Part shown: piece by piece, positions 15,738 to 23,066 of the stretch
Layout: each line of letters opens with the position of its first letter
Position numbering within the stretch: position 1 is the first letter of the stretch
Assembly: GCF_003854965.1 (NCBI RefSeq)
Contig: NZ_RQPI01000007.1
Coordinates: 124,001-188,000 of the forward strand
DNA: 64,000 nucleotides
From: Paenibacillus rhizophilus
Lineage (GTDB): Bacteria; Bacillota; Bacilli; Paenibacillales; Paenibacillaceae
Reading direction: 5' to 3'
The notes under the pieces: model-generated
Database searches by the model: none
Told to the model about the DNA's origin: nothing
Seen by the model: only the letters and a program-made list of their open reading frames with translations
Made by a program: the position numbers and the translations under genes

Positions 15738-17041
15738 TGATGAATAACAAGAAAAGCGGCGGCTTTGTCCCCGCGCGCTGGCTGCGGCTCATGCCCATCG
15801 TATTTATTACGTACAGTCTGGCATACCTCGACCGGGCGAACTACAGCTTTGGCGCGGCGGCCGGAATGGCCAAGGATTTGCAGATTACGGCCTCGATGTC
15901 TTCGCTGCTGGGCGCGCTCTTTTTCCTCGGCTATTTCTTCTTTCAGGTACCGGGCGCGCATTACGCCGAGAACAAGAGCGCCAAGAAGCTCGTCTTCTGG
16001 TCCCTTATTCTGTGGGGCTTGCTGGCTGCGGCCACCGGCGTTGTCCATAACGTCCATTTCCTGATCGTCATCCGGTTCTGTCTCGGCGTTGTCGAGAGTG
16101 CGGTTATGCCGGCGATGCTGGTCTTCCTAAGCCACTGGTTTACGAAAAAAGAGCGCTCGCGCGCCAACACGTTCCTGATCCTCGGCAATCCCGTAACCGT
16201 GCTGTGGATGTCGATCATATCCGGTTATCTCGTATCCGCCGTCGGCTGGAGATGGATGTTCATTATCGAAGGGCTGCCGCCGGTTATCTGGGCATTCTTC
16301 TGGTGGAAGCTGGTGAGCGACAAGCCTTCCGAAGCGAAATGGCTGAACGATGATGAGAAGATTGCGCTGGAAAATGCCATGCATGAAGAACAAAAAGGAC
16401 TCAAGCCTGTGAAAAACTACGGCGAAGCGTTCAAATCGCCGCTTGTTATCAAGCTCTGCCTGCAGTATTTCTTCTGGAGTATCGGCGTGTACGGTTTCGT
16501 GATGTGGCTGCCCTCCATTATCAAGGCGGCTCCCGACATGAATATGGTAACGACCGGCTGGCTGACCTCCGTTCCTTACGTGCTGGCAGTCATCGGCATG
16601 CTGACGGCTTCCTATTTCTCCGACAAGACGCTGAAGCGTAAAGCCTTCGTGTGGCCGTTCCTGCTGGTCGGTGCCATTGCCTTCTACGCCTCGTATTTAC
16701 TGGGCGCGGATCACTTCTGGATTTCCTTTATCCTGCTCGTGATCGCCGGCGGAGCGATGTACACTCCTTATGGACCGTTCTTCGCCATCATGCCGGAAAT
16801 TCTGCCCCGCAATGTGGCAGGCGGCGCGATAGCGCTGGTCAACAGTATGGGCGCGCTCGGTTCTTTTGCCGGATCGTATATCGTCGGCTACCTGAACGGA
16901 TCCACCGGCGGCTTCGGCGCTTCCTACATCTTCATGGCCGGTTCGCTGCTGCTGTCGGCGATTCTGACGATGACGGTTGGCAAATCCCGCAATGCGTCCG
17001 AGCAGCAGCCTGAACCGAAGCTGGGGGTGTCCGCGCGGTGA
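15737..17041 (+). CDS. MFS anion:cation symporter, hexuronate/sugar-acid type
   Basis: The 434-residue twelve-helix permease belongs to the anion:cation symporter family (ExuT/GudP-like). Family motifs are L-A-Y-L-D-R-A-N-Y-S-F-G-A-A-A in helix 1, G-Y-F-F-F-Q-V-P-G in helix 2, and R-F-C-L-G-V-V-E-S-A-V-M-P-A in helix 4. Members import galacturonate, glucarate, 2-ketogluconate or similar anions with protons, so the operon substrate is likely a sugar acid or related anion. It starts at TAATG, overlapping the kinase stop, and overlaps the next gene by four bases (GTGA). This tight coupling indicates one transcript. Confidence 0.85.
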   Translation: MMNNKKSGGFVPARWLRLMPIVFITYSLAYLDRANYSFGAAAGMAKDLQITASMSSLLGALFFLGYFFFQVPGAHYAENKSAKKLVFWSLILWGLLAAATGVVHNVHFLIVIRFCLGVVESAVMPAMLVFLSHWFTKKERSRANTFLILGNPVTVLWMSIISGYLVSAVGWRWMFIIEGLPPVIWAFFWWKLVSDKPSEAKWLNDDEKIALENAMHEEQKGLKPVKNYGEAFKSPLVIKLCLQYFFWSIGVYGFVMWLPSIIKAAPDMNMVTTGWLTSVPYVLAVIGMLTASYFSDKTLKRKAFVWPFLLVGAIAFYASYLLGADHFWISFILLVIAGGAMYTPYGPFFAIMPEILPRNVAGGAIALVNSMGALGSFAGSYIVGYLNGSTGGFGASYIFMAGSLLLSAILTMTVGKSRNASEQQPEPKLGVSAR

Positions 17042-17784
17042 AGATCCAGCTGGCGCTAGACCGAATGAGCATAGAGGAAGCGGCAAATATGGTCCGGCTT
17101 ACGGAGTCCTATATCGACTGGATCGAAGTGGGCACCTCGCTGATCAAAGAATTCGGCATGGTATCCGTGGAAGCGCTGAAGCGTGAATTTCCGCATAAAA
17201 TTATAGTTGCGGACATGAAAACCTTCGATAACGCCAAATACGAATTCGAGCTGTGCTTCAAGGCGGGGGCGGATGTGGCGACCGTAATGGGCGCGGCCCC
17301 GCCGGTTACCGTAGGGTTGTGCATGGAGACGGCTCGGCGGATGGAGAAGCAGGTCATGATCGACCTGCTTCATACTTCGCCGGAGCAGCAGCGGGAGCTG
17401 GCGCTGTATCAAGGAGCGATCCACTGCCTGCATGTCAGCAAGGACCAGCAGGAAGGCGGCGGACTCCGGCTGGAAGGTGCTGGCGCCGCGGATGCCAGGC
17501 ATGGAAGCAATCCCGGGACGCATGGCGCTGCGGGAGGCCCAAGCGGGAGCCGCGCAGAAGCGGACGGCAGTCCCGGGGCCAAAGGTACGGCAGGCCTAAG
17601 GTTTGCCGCCGCGGGCGGTATTACGCTGGAGTCGCTGCCGGATCTGCTGGCGCTGAAGCCGGAGGTCATTATCGTCGGCTCGGCGATTACGAAAGCGCCC
17701 GATCCGGCGCAGGCGGCCCGCCGCTTTAAGGAGCGTATTCGCGAGTATATCGGAGAAGGTCGGCAGAGCGGCAGTTCAAGCTGA
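17038..17784 (+). CDS. hxlA: 3-hexulose-6-phosphate synthase-like protein with insertion
   Basis: The 248-residue protein belongs to the OMP-decarboxylase suprafamily. V-A-D-M-K-T-F-D near residue 58 is the D-x-K-x-x-D catalytic motif. A-G-A-D-V-A-T-V-M-G, H-V-S-K-D-Q-Q (the synthase group's H-x-x-x-D-Q-Q) and V-G-S-A-I-T-K-A-P-D-P point to hexulose-6-phosphate synthase rather than ketogulonate-6-phosphate decarboxylase. The reaction is reversible: formaldehyde plus ribulose-5-phosphate to arabino-hex-3-ulose-6-phosphate. Residues about 143-187 form a Gly/Ala/Ser-rich insertion not usual in this roughly 210-residue family. The GTG start overlaps the MFS stop by four bases. Confidence 0.75.
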   Translation: MKIQLALDRMSIEEAANMVRLTESYIDWIEVGTSLIKEFGMVSVEALKREFPHKIIVADMKTFDNAKYEFELCFKAGADVATVMGAAPPVTVGLCMETARRMEKQVMIDLLHTSPEQQRELALYQGAIHCLHVSKDQQEGGGLRLEGAGAADARHGSNPGTHGAAGGPSGSRAEADGSPGAKGTAGLRFAAAGGITLESLPDLLALKPEVIIVGSAITKAPDPAQAARRFKERIREYIGEGRQSGSSS

Positions 17785-17874
17785 AAAATTTAATATAAAA
17801 TGAAACTAGGGAACGTATCCGGGACAAGAAGCAGATTCAGCCTATTCATAAGCAGATAAGGAGTGACCGCCAAG

Positions 17875-18423
17875 ATGAGCAAGCTGAAGGAAATCCTTTC
17901 GGAAGCCAGGGAAGTGCTGGAACGTGTGGATGAAGCGGCTGTAACGGAAACGGCCGGCCTGCTGGCCGGAGGGAAGAGAATATTTGTTGTCGGCGAGGGG
18001 CGGTCGGGCCTTGTGGCCAAATCTTTCGCCATGCGGATGATGCATTTGGGCGCAACCGTGTACGTCATCGGCGAGACGATTACTCCGTCCATTTCGCGGG
18101 ACGATATCCTGGTGGCCGTATCCGGATCGGGAACGACGCACGGCGTCGTGTGGACGGCGCAGAAGGCGCGGCAACTGGGCGCCTTCGTGATCGCCCTGAC
18201 GACGGATGACGGCTCGCCGCTGGGCACATCCGCATCCCGGCTCCTGACCATTCCCGCGGCGACCAAGCACCGCCGCGAGGGAGAACGCCGAAGCGTCCAG
18301 CCGCTCGGCTCCCTGTTCGACCAGTGCGTTCATCTCGTGCTGGACAGCGTCTGCCTGAGCTATGCGGAGCTGAAGGGCGTCGATAATGCCGCCGCATACA
18401 AGCTGCACAGCAATGTAGAATAG
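17875..18423 (+). CDS. hxlB: 6-phospho-3-hexuloisomerase (SIS domain)
   Basis: The 182-residue SIS-domain isomerase interconverts arabino-hex-3-ulose-6-phosphate and fructose-6-phosphate. Family hallmarks are V-V-G-E-G-R-S-G, F-A-M-R-M-M-H-L-G, V-S-G-S-G-T-T, I-P-A-A-T-K and Q-P-L-G-S-L-F-D-Q, with a C-terminal L-H-S-N-V-E. ATG 17875 follows AAGGAG by eleven bases; a GTG at 17863 overlaps the ribosome site. It lies 90 bases after the synthase-like gene and just before a strong terminator, so it is the last gene of the operon. Confidence 0.85.
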   Translation: MSKLKEILSEAREVLERVDEAAVTETAGLLAGGKRIFVVGEGRSGLVAKSFAMRMMHLGATVYVIGETITPSISRDDILVAVSGSGTTHGVVWTAQKARQLGAFVIALTTDDGSPLGTSASRLLTIPAATKHRREGERRSVQPLGSLFDQCVHLVLDSVCLSYAELKGVDNAAAYKLHSNVE

Positions 18424-18455
18424 AAGGAAGCTCCGCCCGCAGATACAGATTTCAA

Positions 18456-18495
18456 GCAGTCCCCGGCGCCACTTGCGCCGGGGGACTGCTTTTTT
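18456..18495 (+). terminator. Strong terminator ending the sugar operon
   Basis: GCAGTCCCCGGCGC pairs with GCGCCGGGGGACTGC (one bulge), followed by six T residues at 18490-18495. Confidence 0.9.
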
Positions 18496-18565
18496 GATTC
18501 GGACTGGACGAATCGGAGTTTCTGTTCATTTCCGAAACGGGGATTATTCATGGTACAATATTTTT

Positions 18566-18668
18566 AAAAATACAAGAAGTATAAGCTGTGCGCTTATTCA
18601 GGGCCTTTATATTTCGACGGGAAACGGATGCTCTCCTCCGGAGAGGACGGCGCAGCCGTTTCTTCTTG
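18566..18668 (+). repeat. Two-hairpin intergenic repeat, copy A
   Basis: It starts AAAAATACAAGAAGTATAAGC and continues with GGGAAACGG ... CCGTTTC and the end TTCTTCTTG. The outer stem is GAAACGG/CCGTTTC. The inner stem is CTCTCC/GGAGAG. It is directly followed by copy B. Confidence 0.7.
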
Positions 18669-18769
18669 AAAATATAAGGATTTATAAGTTTCACGCTAAT
18701 AAATGGCCTTATATTACTACGAGAAACGTACTTGCGTCCTTCAAGGACGCCGTTAGGCGTTTCTTCTTG
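18669..18769 (+). repeat. Two-hairpin intergenic repeat, copy B
   Basis: AAAATATAAGG ... CCTTATATT, then ACGAGAAACG ... CGTTTCTTCTTG. The inner stem GCGTCC/GGACGC differs in sequence but not in pairing from copy A. It abuts copy A head to tail. The upstream frame that would extend the DUF445 gene to 18473 runs through both copies and is rejected. Confidence 0.75.
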
Positions 18770-18808
18770 TGTGCAGGCTTTTCGACAGAATGTGGGGGGC
18801 ATAATAAG

Positions 18809-20059
18809 ATGAAATCCAGATATTTGGCTACAATCTCACTTGCGGTTATGGCGTGCGGATTCCTGCTGACGCTGTTTCTGCCGGACAATTTGGCAGTGGA
18901 ACTGCTCAGGGGCGGATTCGAGGCGGGGCTCGTCGGCGGAATCGCCGACTGGTTCGCGGTTACGGCGCTGTTCCGCCATCCGCTGGGAATTCCTATCCCG
19001 CATACGTCTCTGCTGCTGAAGAATCGGGACAAGATCGTGGGGTCCCTGATTTCGGCAATGGAGAACGAGCTGCTGAACAAGCAGAGCATCGAGAACAAGC
19101 TGCGCGGAATCCGGCTCATCTCGCTGGGCTCCTCGATGCTTACCAGGATCTTCAGCCGCAAGAAGAACAGAACGGAAATTCTGGAGCGCCTGGGTATCCT
19201 GGTAAGCCGGATTCCGGCGGAGAAGGTGCTGCCGCATCTTCAATCGGCGCTCGCCGGTTATGTCCGGAACGCCGATTTGAAAGAGGCTGCCGATACGGTC
19301 GTCACGAGACTGCTGCATGACGGGAAGGACAAGGACGCTCTCGATTACGGGCTGGGACAGGCCGCCGTCTGGATCGGCCGGGCCGAGACGAAGACCATGC
19401 TCGGGCAGCTCGCATCCTCCAAGCTTGCCGAGGTTAAACTGGGCGGATTTAAGGGAATGGCCTTTCAGGCCTTTGCCGGCTTTGTGGACGATGAGATGCT
19501 GGGCGAGCTGCTGCAGAACATGCTTCTGTCGGCCATCCGTGATATTCAGGATGAGGACAGCGTCTACCGCGAGGAGATCATCCGGGAGATCCGGGTTGCC
19601 CTCTTCCAGCTCGTCAATGACGAAGAGCGGATGAAATCCCTGGCGGACTGGGCCGTGGCCGAACTGGAAGGGGAGGCGGCGGGAGCCTTTCTGCTGGCCC
19701 GTCTGGAGGACATGCGCGGCAAGGCGCTCGGGCTGCTGGAACAGGACCGCATCCGCGGCGGGCGGAAGCTGTTCGCCGCCTACGCGCTGCTTGCCCGCCG
19801 GATCGCCGGGGAGAAGGAATGGATCTCGGAATGGGAGGACAAGATCCGGCTCTCGCTTCTCGCGTTCGCGGAAGCCAACCATTACCGGATCGGTGTACTG
19901 GTGAAGGAGAACCTCGACAAAATGGAGGATGCCACCCTGGTCGCCATGCTGGAGGAGAAGGTCGGGAAGGATTTGCAGTGGATTCGCGTCAACGGGGCGG
20001 TGTGCGGCTTCGCCGTCGGCCTGGTGCTCACCGCGATCCAATGGCTCTCTTTGGGATAA
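18809..20059 (+). CDS. DUF445-family membrane protein (YheB-like)
   Basis: The 416-residue protein has an N-terminal transmembrane helix (L-A-T-I-S-L-A-V-M-A-C-G-F-L-L-T-L). The family signature follows: F-E-A-G-L-V-G-G-I-A-D-W-F-A-V-T-A-L-F-R, then H-P-L-G-I-P-I-P-H-T. There is a long helical cytoplasmic middle and a C-terminal helix (G-F-A-V-G-L-V-L-T-A-I). ATG 18809 follows GGGGGG. The function is unknown; B. subtilis YheB belongs here and is linked with spores or envelope. It is monocistronic, between copies B and C of the two-hairpin repeat. Confidence 0.85.
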   Translation: MKSRYLATISLAVMACGFLLTLFLPDNLAVELLRGGFEAGLVGGIADWFAVTALFRHPLGIPIPHTSLLLKNRDKIVGSLISAMENELLNKQSIENKLRGIRLISLGSSMLTRIFSRKKNRTEILERLGILVSRIPAEKVLPHLQSALAGYVRNADLKEAADTVVTRLLHDGKDKDALDYGLGQAAVWIGRAETKTMLGQLASSKLAEVKLGGFKGMAFQAFAGFVDDEMLGELLQNMLLSAIRDIQDEDSVYREEIIREIRVALFQLVNDEERMKSLADWAVAELEGEAAGAFLLARLEDMRGKALGLLEQDRIRGGRKLFAAYALLARRIAGEKEWISEWEDKIRLSLLAFAEANHYRIGVLVKENLDKMEDATLVAMLEEKVGKDLQWIRVNGAVCGFAVGLVLTAIQWLSLG

Positions 20060-20075
20060 TGAAACGCGGGCGCGC

Positions 20076-20131
20076 AAAGGGCGAGGCTGCCGGAGCTTTT
20101 GCAAGCATCCGGGGCCTCGCCCTTTCTTTTT
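20076..20131 (+). terminator. Strong terminator after DUF445 gene
   Basis: AAAGGGCGAGGC (20076-20087) pairs with GCCTCGCCCTTT (20114-20125), followed by CTTTT. Confidence 0.85.
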
Positions 20132-20230
20132 AAAATATAAGAAGTTATAAGCTAAGCGCTTATAACTTCTTATATTTCTACGAGAAACGCACCTGCGTCT
20201 TTAAAAGACGCCGTCAGGCGTTTCTTCTTG
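20131..20230 (+). repeat. Two-hairpin intergenic repeat, copy C (most regular)
   Basis: First hairpin: AAATATAAGAAGTTATAAGC with its exact inverse through 20177, loop TAAGC. Second hairpin: GAAACGC/GCGTTTC outside and GCGTC/GACGC inside, ending TTCTTCTTG. Confidence 0.85.
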
Positions 20231-20285
20231 AGCCTGTCTCTTTATAGAAAATGAAGAATGCACAGCCGACGCCGCTTGCTCCGGA

Positions 20286-20612
20286 CTACAGTTCTTTTTT
20301 GCCGGTACTAATTGTATACGCTTCCAGCACAGGAAGGACGAAAATTTTGCCGTCCCCGAAAGAGCCTTTTTCGCCGGTTCTGGCCGTCCGCTTCACAATG
20401 TCGACGACTTCTTCCTTGTCGTCCTCATTGATGACCATCATCAGCATTTTTTTCGAAATCTGGTCGTAGTGAATATCGCCCACTTGAATCCCTTTTTGTT
20501 TGCCGCGTCCCAATATATCCATTTTACTGATGGACGGGAAGCCGGCGAGCAGCAGTTCCTCCATCACTTGATCTACTTTTTGCGGTCTTACGATAATTTT
20601 GAGCATCAACAT
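20286..20612 (-). CDS. PII-family regulator, NifI1-like
   Basis: The 108-residue protein has the PII fold (beta-alpha-beta repeats): L-K-I-I-V-R-P-Q-K at the start, T-loop region G-R-G-K-Q-K-G-I-Q-V-G-D-I-H-Y-D, then G-D-G-K-I-F-V-L-P-V-L-E-A-Y-T-I and a T-G-K-K-E-L end. The pattern K-M-D-I-L-G-R-G-K-Q-K-G-I is typical of NifI1 proteins rather than GlnB/GlnK, and the usual uridylylated Tyr of GlnB is missing. NifI1 senses 2-oxoglutarate and ATP/ADP at nitrogenase, but no nif gene is present here. GAGGGTGG lies upstream of the ATG. It has its own promoter with a cre site. Confidence 0.8.
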   Translation of the reverse strand: MLMLKIIVRPQKVDQVMEELLLAGFPSISKMDILGRGKQKGIQVGDIHYDQISKKMLMMVINEDDKEEVVDIVKRTARTGEKGSFGDGKIFVLPVLEAYTISTGKKEL

Positions 20613-20691
20613 AATAATCCACCCTCTCTATATCATTGAAAAGAATATGCAGGGTGTTGCCGACTTAGGCGCTGTGATGATTATTTCGGAA

Positions 20692-20705
20692 TGGCAACGC
20701 TTACA
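20692..20705 (-). promoter_or_regulatory. cre site (CcpA) over the PII gene start point
   Basis: On the minus strand TGTAAGCGTTGCCA matches TGWAANCGNTNWCA at every defined position but one. It lies 6-20 bases past the -10 box, a repressing position. Confidence 0.6.
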
Positions 20706-20710
20706 AATAC

Positions 20711-20738
20711 ATTATACAACGGATAAAGATACATCAAA
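20711..20738 (-). promoter_or_regulatory. Promoter of the NifI1-like gene
   Basis: Minus strand TTTGAT (20738-20733), 16-base spacer, consensus TATAAT (20716-20711). Confidence 0.6.
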
Positions 20739-20762
20739 GTGAATAATGTCATTGCATAACAT

Positions 20763-21875
20763 TTAATTTTTTTCCTGATGCGTACAGAGCCAGGAATACA
20801 GCAATTCCAGCCGATCGGCCGTCCGCCCCCAGTCAAACGCTTGGATTGCGTCCCGCCGCCCCTGCATCCCAATGGAGAAGGCCCGCTCCGGACTCCGGGC
20901 AAGCGCCAGCATCCTCCGGGCGAAAGAGGCGCTTTCCCGGTACCGGTCCACAAGGTAGCCGTTGCGTCCCGATAATATAATTTCGCGGATGCCGCCGTTA
21001 TTCGAGGCGATGACCGGCAGGCCGGAGGCCATAGCTTCCACATTGACCAGCCCGAATGATTCATGCCGCTGCGAGGGGCATACCAGGCAGTCGGCGATTT
21101 GATAGATCCGGTGAATATCCTCGTGGGGAATGCCGCCTATAAAAGAAACGGACAGGCGCAAGCGCCGCGCGAGCTTCTTAAGGCTGCGCACATAACCGGG
21201 TTTTCCCGTTCCGGCGATGACGAGATGGACAGGCAGGCGTCTTCCCAGGATGGCCGCCGCCCGCAGCAGGACGGGTAAGCCTTTGCGGGGAATGATCCGC
21301 CCGACGAACAGGACTGTAAAGCGCCGGGGCAGACCGTATTCCAGGCGGAGCTGCCGCCGCTCGGCCTCCGGAAGCGGCGTGAACCGGGACAAATCGGCGC
21401 CCAGCGGCACCACTGCAAGCGGCAGGCGAACGCCGGGAAAGCGGCCCGCCAGTCTGTCGCCCAGCGACAGGCTGTTGACCGCGATGAGATCGGCCAGGCC
21501 GAGGCTTCCGGCAACCTTTGGATTGCCGGGAACAAAGGTCAGGGAGTGCAGGAACAACACGACCGGAATGTGGGGGACGGCGCGCTTCACGGCGGCCATC
21601 AGATGCGGACGGTTGTCAACCTGAATCAGCTCGTACGGTTCCTCCTTGACGGTCTTTAATGTTTCGTCAAGATACAGGCGGGGAGTATCCGCGGGCAGGC
21701 GGATCAGCCTGACTCCTTCAAGCGCCTCCCGCCCCGGCAGTCCGGGCGCTTCCCGGCTGATTACAGTGACGTTATGCCGGCGGGCAAGCTGCCTGGCTGT
21801 CGCCCAGATGCAGATTTCCACGGAGCCGCTGCCCGGAAGCGGAAACCGGCCCGGCGCGATCATGCAGATGTTCAT
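20763..21875 (-). CDS. Glycosyltransferase family 4, CotSA-like
   Basis: The 370-residue GT-B enzyme begins M-N-I-C-M-I-A-P-G-R-F-P-L-P-G. Features include the nucleotide-sugar domain V-L-F-V-G-R-I-I-P-R-K-G and the C-terminal H-E-S-F-G-L-V-N-V-E-A-M-A-S-G-L-P-V-I-A motif with the donor-binding glutamates. ATG 21875 follows AAGGAGAG by about eleven bases. A longer frame to 21947 overlaps a repeat fragment and is not used. It resembles spore-coat CotSA and is divergent to a YheC/D-type spore-coat gene, so a role in the spore surface or cell-wall glycan is likely. Confidence 0.8.
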   Translation of the reverse strand: MNICMIAPGRFPLPGSGSVEICIWATARQLARRHNVTVISREAPGLPGREALEGVRLIRLPADTPRLYLDETLKTVKEEPYELIQVDNRPHLMAAVKRAVPHIPVVLFLHSLTFVPGNPKVAGSLGLADLIAVNSLSLGDRLAGRFPGVRLPLAVVPLGADLSRFTPLPEAERRQLRLEYGLPRRFTVLFVGRIIPRKGLPVLLRAAAILGRRLPVHLVIAGTGKPGYVRSLKKLARRLRLSVSFIGGIPHEDIHRIYQIADCLVCPSQRHESFGLVNVEAMASGLPVIASNNGGIREIILSGRNGYLVDRYRESASFARRMLALARSPERAFSIGMQGRRDAIQAFDWGRTADRLELLYSWLCTHQEKN

Positions 21876-21909
21876 CGTTAGGCTTCTCTCCTTCGTCCCG
21901 GCGGCTTCT

Positions 21910-21948
21910 GTCCTGCAAGGACGCTTCTCACTCAGCCGTTTCTTCATC
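21910..21948 (+). repeat. Fragment of the two-hairpin repeat
   Basis: GTCCTGCAAGGAC, a spacer and GCCGTTTCTTC resemble the second hairpin of copies A-D. The first hairpin is missing. Confidence 0.45.
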
Positions 21949-22037
21949 TTCCTTGTACTATATGCTCATGCCTTGCCGGGAGACACATTTCTTTGCCGGA
22001 AAGCGGCGTCTATCCAATGCGAAAGCTTTTACCCATG

Positions 22038-22046
22038 CATAGCTTA
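22038..22046 (+). promoter_or_regulatory. Possible sigma-K -10 element
   Basis: CATAGCTTA fits the CATANNNTA pattern of mother-cell sigma-K promoters and lies 56 bases upstream of the spore-coat-type gene. The -35 AC element is too weak to judge. Confidence 0.3.
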
Positions 22047-22101
22047 CCTTGTATCGACAACAAGCTTCTAAAGCTTCTACAGAAGATTAGCGAACGGGAG
22101 T

Positions 22102-22881
22102 GTGGCAGTAAGGATGAAGGCAAAATCCACGTTGACCAGCAAATGGATTAAGACGAAGGTGCTGCTCCGCAGTCCGGAGATTTCGGCGCTGATTCCGGAG
22201 ACGGCAAGACTGACCCGGGAAAACGCCAAAAGAATGTTGGACAAATACGCAATGGTGTATATCAAGCCGGAGGTGGGGACATACGGAAACGGCGTAATAC
22301 GGGCAGAGCGGCGATGGGAGGAGCGGGGAACTGTTTATTGGTACCAAAGCGGGACAAAGAAAAGAACGTTTAGTACCTTTGAAGCATTTTATACCTCGCT
22401 TAAATCGATGACCCGGGGACGCAGCTACCTGATTCAAAAAGGAATCGACCTGCTGAAAGCCAAGGGGCGGCGCTTTGACATCCGCGTCATGGTCCAGCTC
22501 AGTCCGCGCGGAATCTGGGAGACGACGGGGCTGATCGGCAGAGTGGCTGGGGAGGGAAAGATTGTTACCAACTACCATGCCGGCGGCAAGCCGACGGCGG
22601 TGGAGAAGCTTCTCGCTCCGCATATGGACGGTGCGCATCAGGCTGCGACAATCAAACGTCTGAAGAAACTCGGCAAAGATATCGGGCAGTTGTATAAGAA
22701 AAATTACCCGGGGTTCAAGCAGCTTGGCGTCGATGTCGGCCTCGACCGTTCCCTGACGCCTTGGATCATTGAGGTCAACACCAATCCCGATCCGTTCATT
22801 TTTAATCAGCTTTCCGACAAATCGATGTACCGCAAGGTTATGGCCTACCGCAGGGCACAGAAAACCGGGTCCAAGCACTAA
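22102..22881 (+). CDS. YheC/YheD-family ATP-grasp protein (spore coat associated)
   Basis: The 259-residue ATP-grasp protein has Y-I-K-P-E-V-G-T-Y-G-N-G-V, Y-L-I-Q-K-G-I-D-L-L, F-D-I-R-V-M-V-Q and the metal-binding end W-I-I-E-V-N-T-N-P-D-P. These are the family's marks. YheC and YheD of B. subtilis are endospore coat-associated proteins and are longer (over 350 residues), so this is the compact form with the catalytic core only. Start GTG 22102 lies close to GGGAG, and ATG 22114 is an alternative. It is divergent from the CotSA-like gene, with a possible sigma-K element between. Confidence 0.75.
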   Translation: MAVRMKAKSTLTSKWIKTKVLLRSPEISALIPETARLTRENAKRMLDKYAMVYIKPEVGTYGNGVIRAERRWEERGTVYWYQSGTKKRTFSTFEAFYTSLKSMTRGRSYLIQKGIDLLKAKGRRFDIRVMVQLSPRGIWETTGLIGRVAGEGKIVTNYHAGGKPTAVEKLLAPHMDGAHQAATIKRLKKLGKDIGQLYKKNYPGFKQLGVDVGLDRSLTPWIIEVNTNPDPFIFNQLSDKSMYRKVMAYRRAQKTGSKH

Positions 22882-22979
22882 ACCAGCCCACCTTTTCTAT
22901 GAAAAAATGACTAAAATTCATGAAAATGTTGCATTTTGCGTTTAGACCTGCACAATAAAGGGTAATTACAAAAAAATTG

Positions 22980-23000
22980 TGCAGACATGAAATGTCTGCA
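22980..23000 (+). other. Perfect 9-bp hairpin between yheD-like and GT2 genes
   Basis: TGCAGACAT, loop GAA, ATGTCTGCA. No T-run follows, so it is not a terminator; it may be an operator or leader stem. Confidence 0.5.
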
Positions 23001-23066
23001 GCGCAGCGTAGACGCAGTCTGGAGAACAGCATTCTGGTATTCATTTTTTCGAAAAGGGGTGGGAGT

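Noticed and set aside
18473-18808. N-terminal extension of the DUF445 protein
   Set aside because: It reads through a terminator T-run and two intergenic repeats; the start at 18809 has a G-rich ribosome site and the normal family N-terminus.
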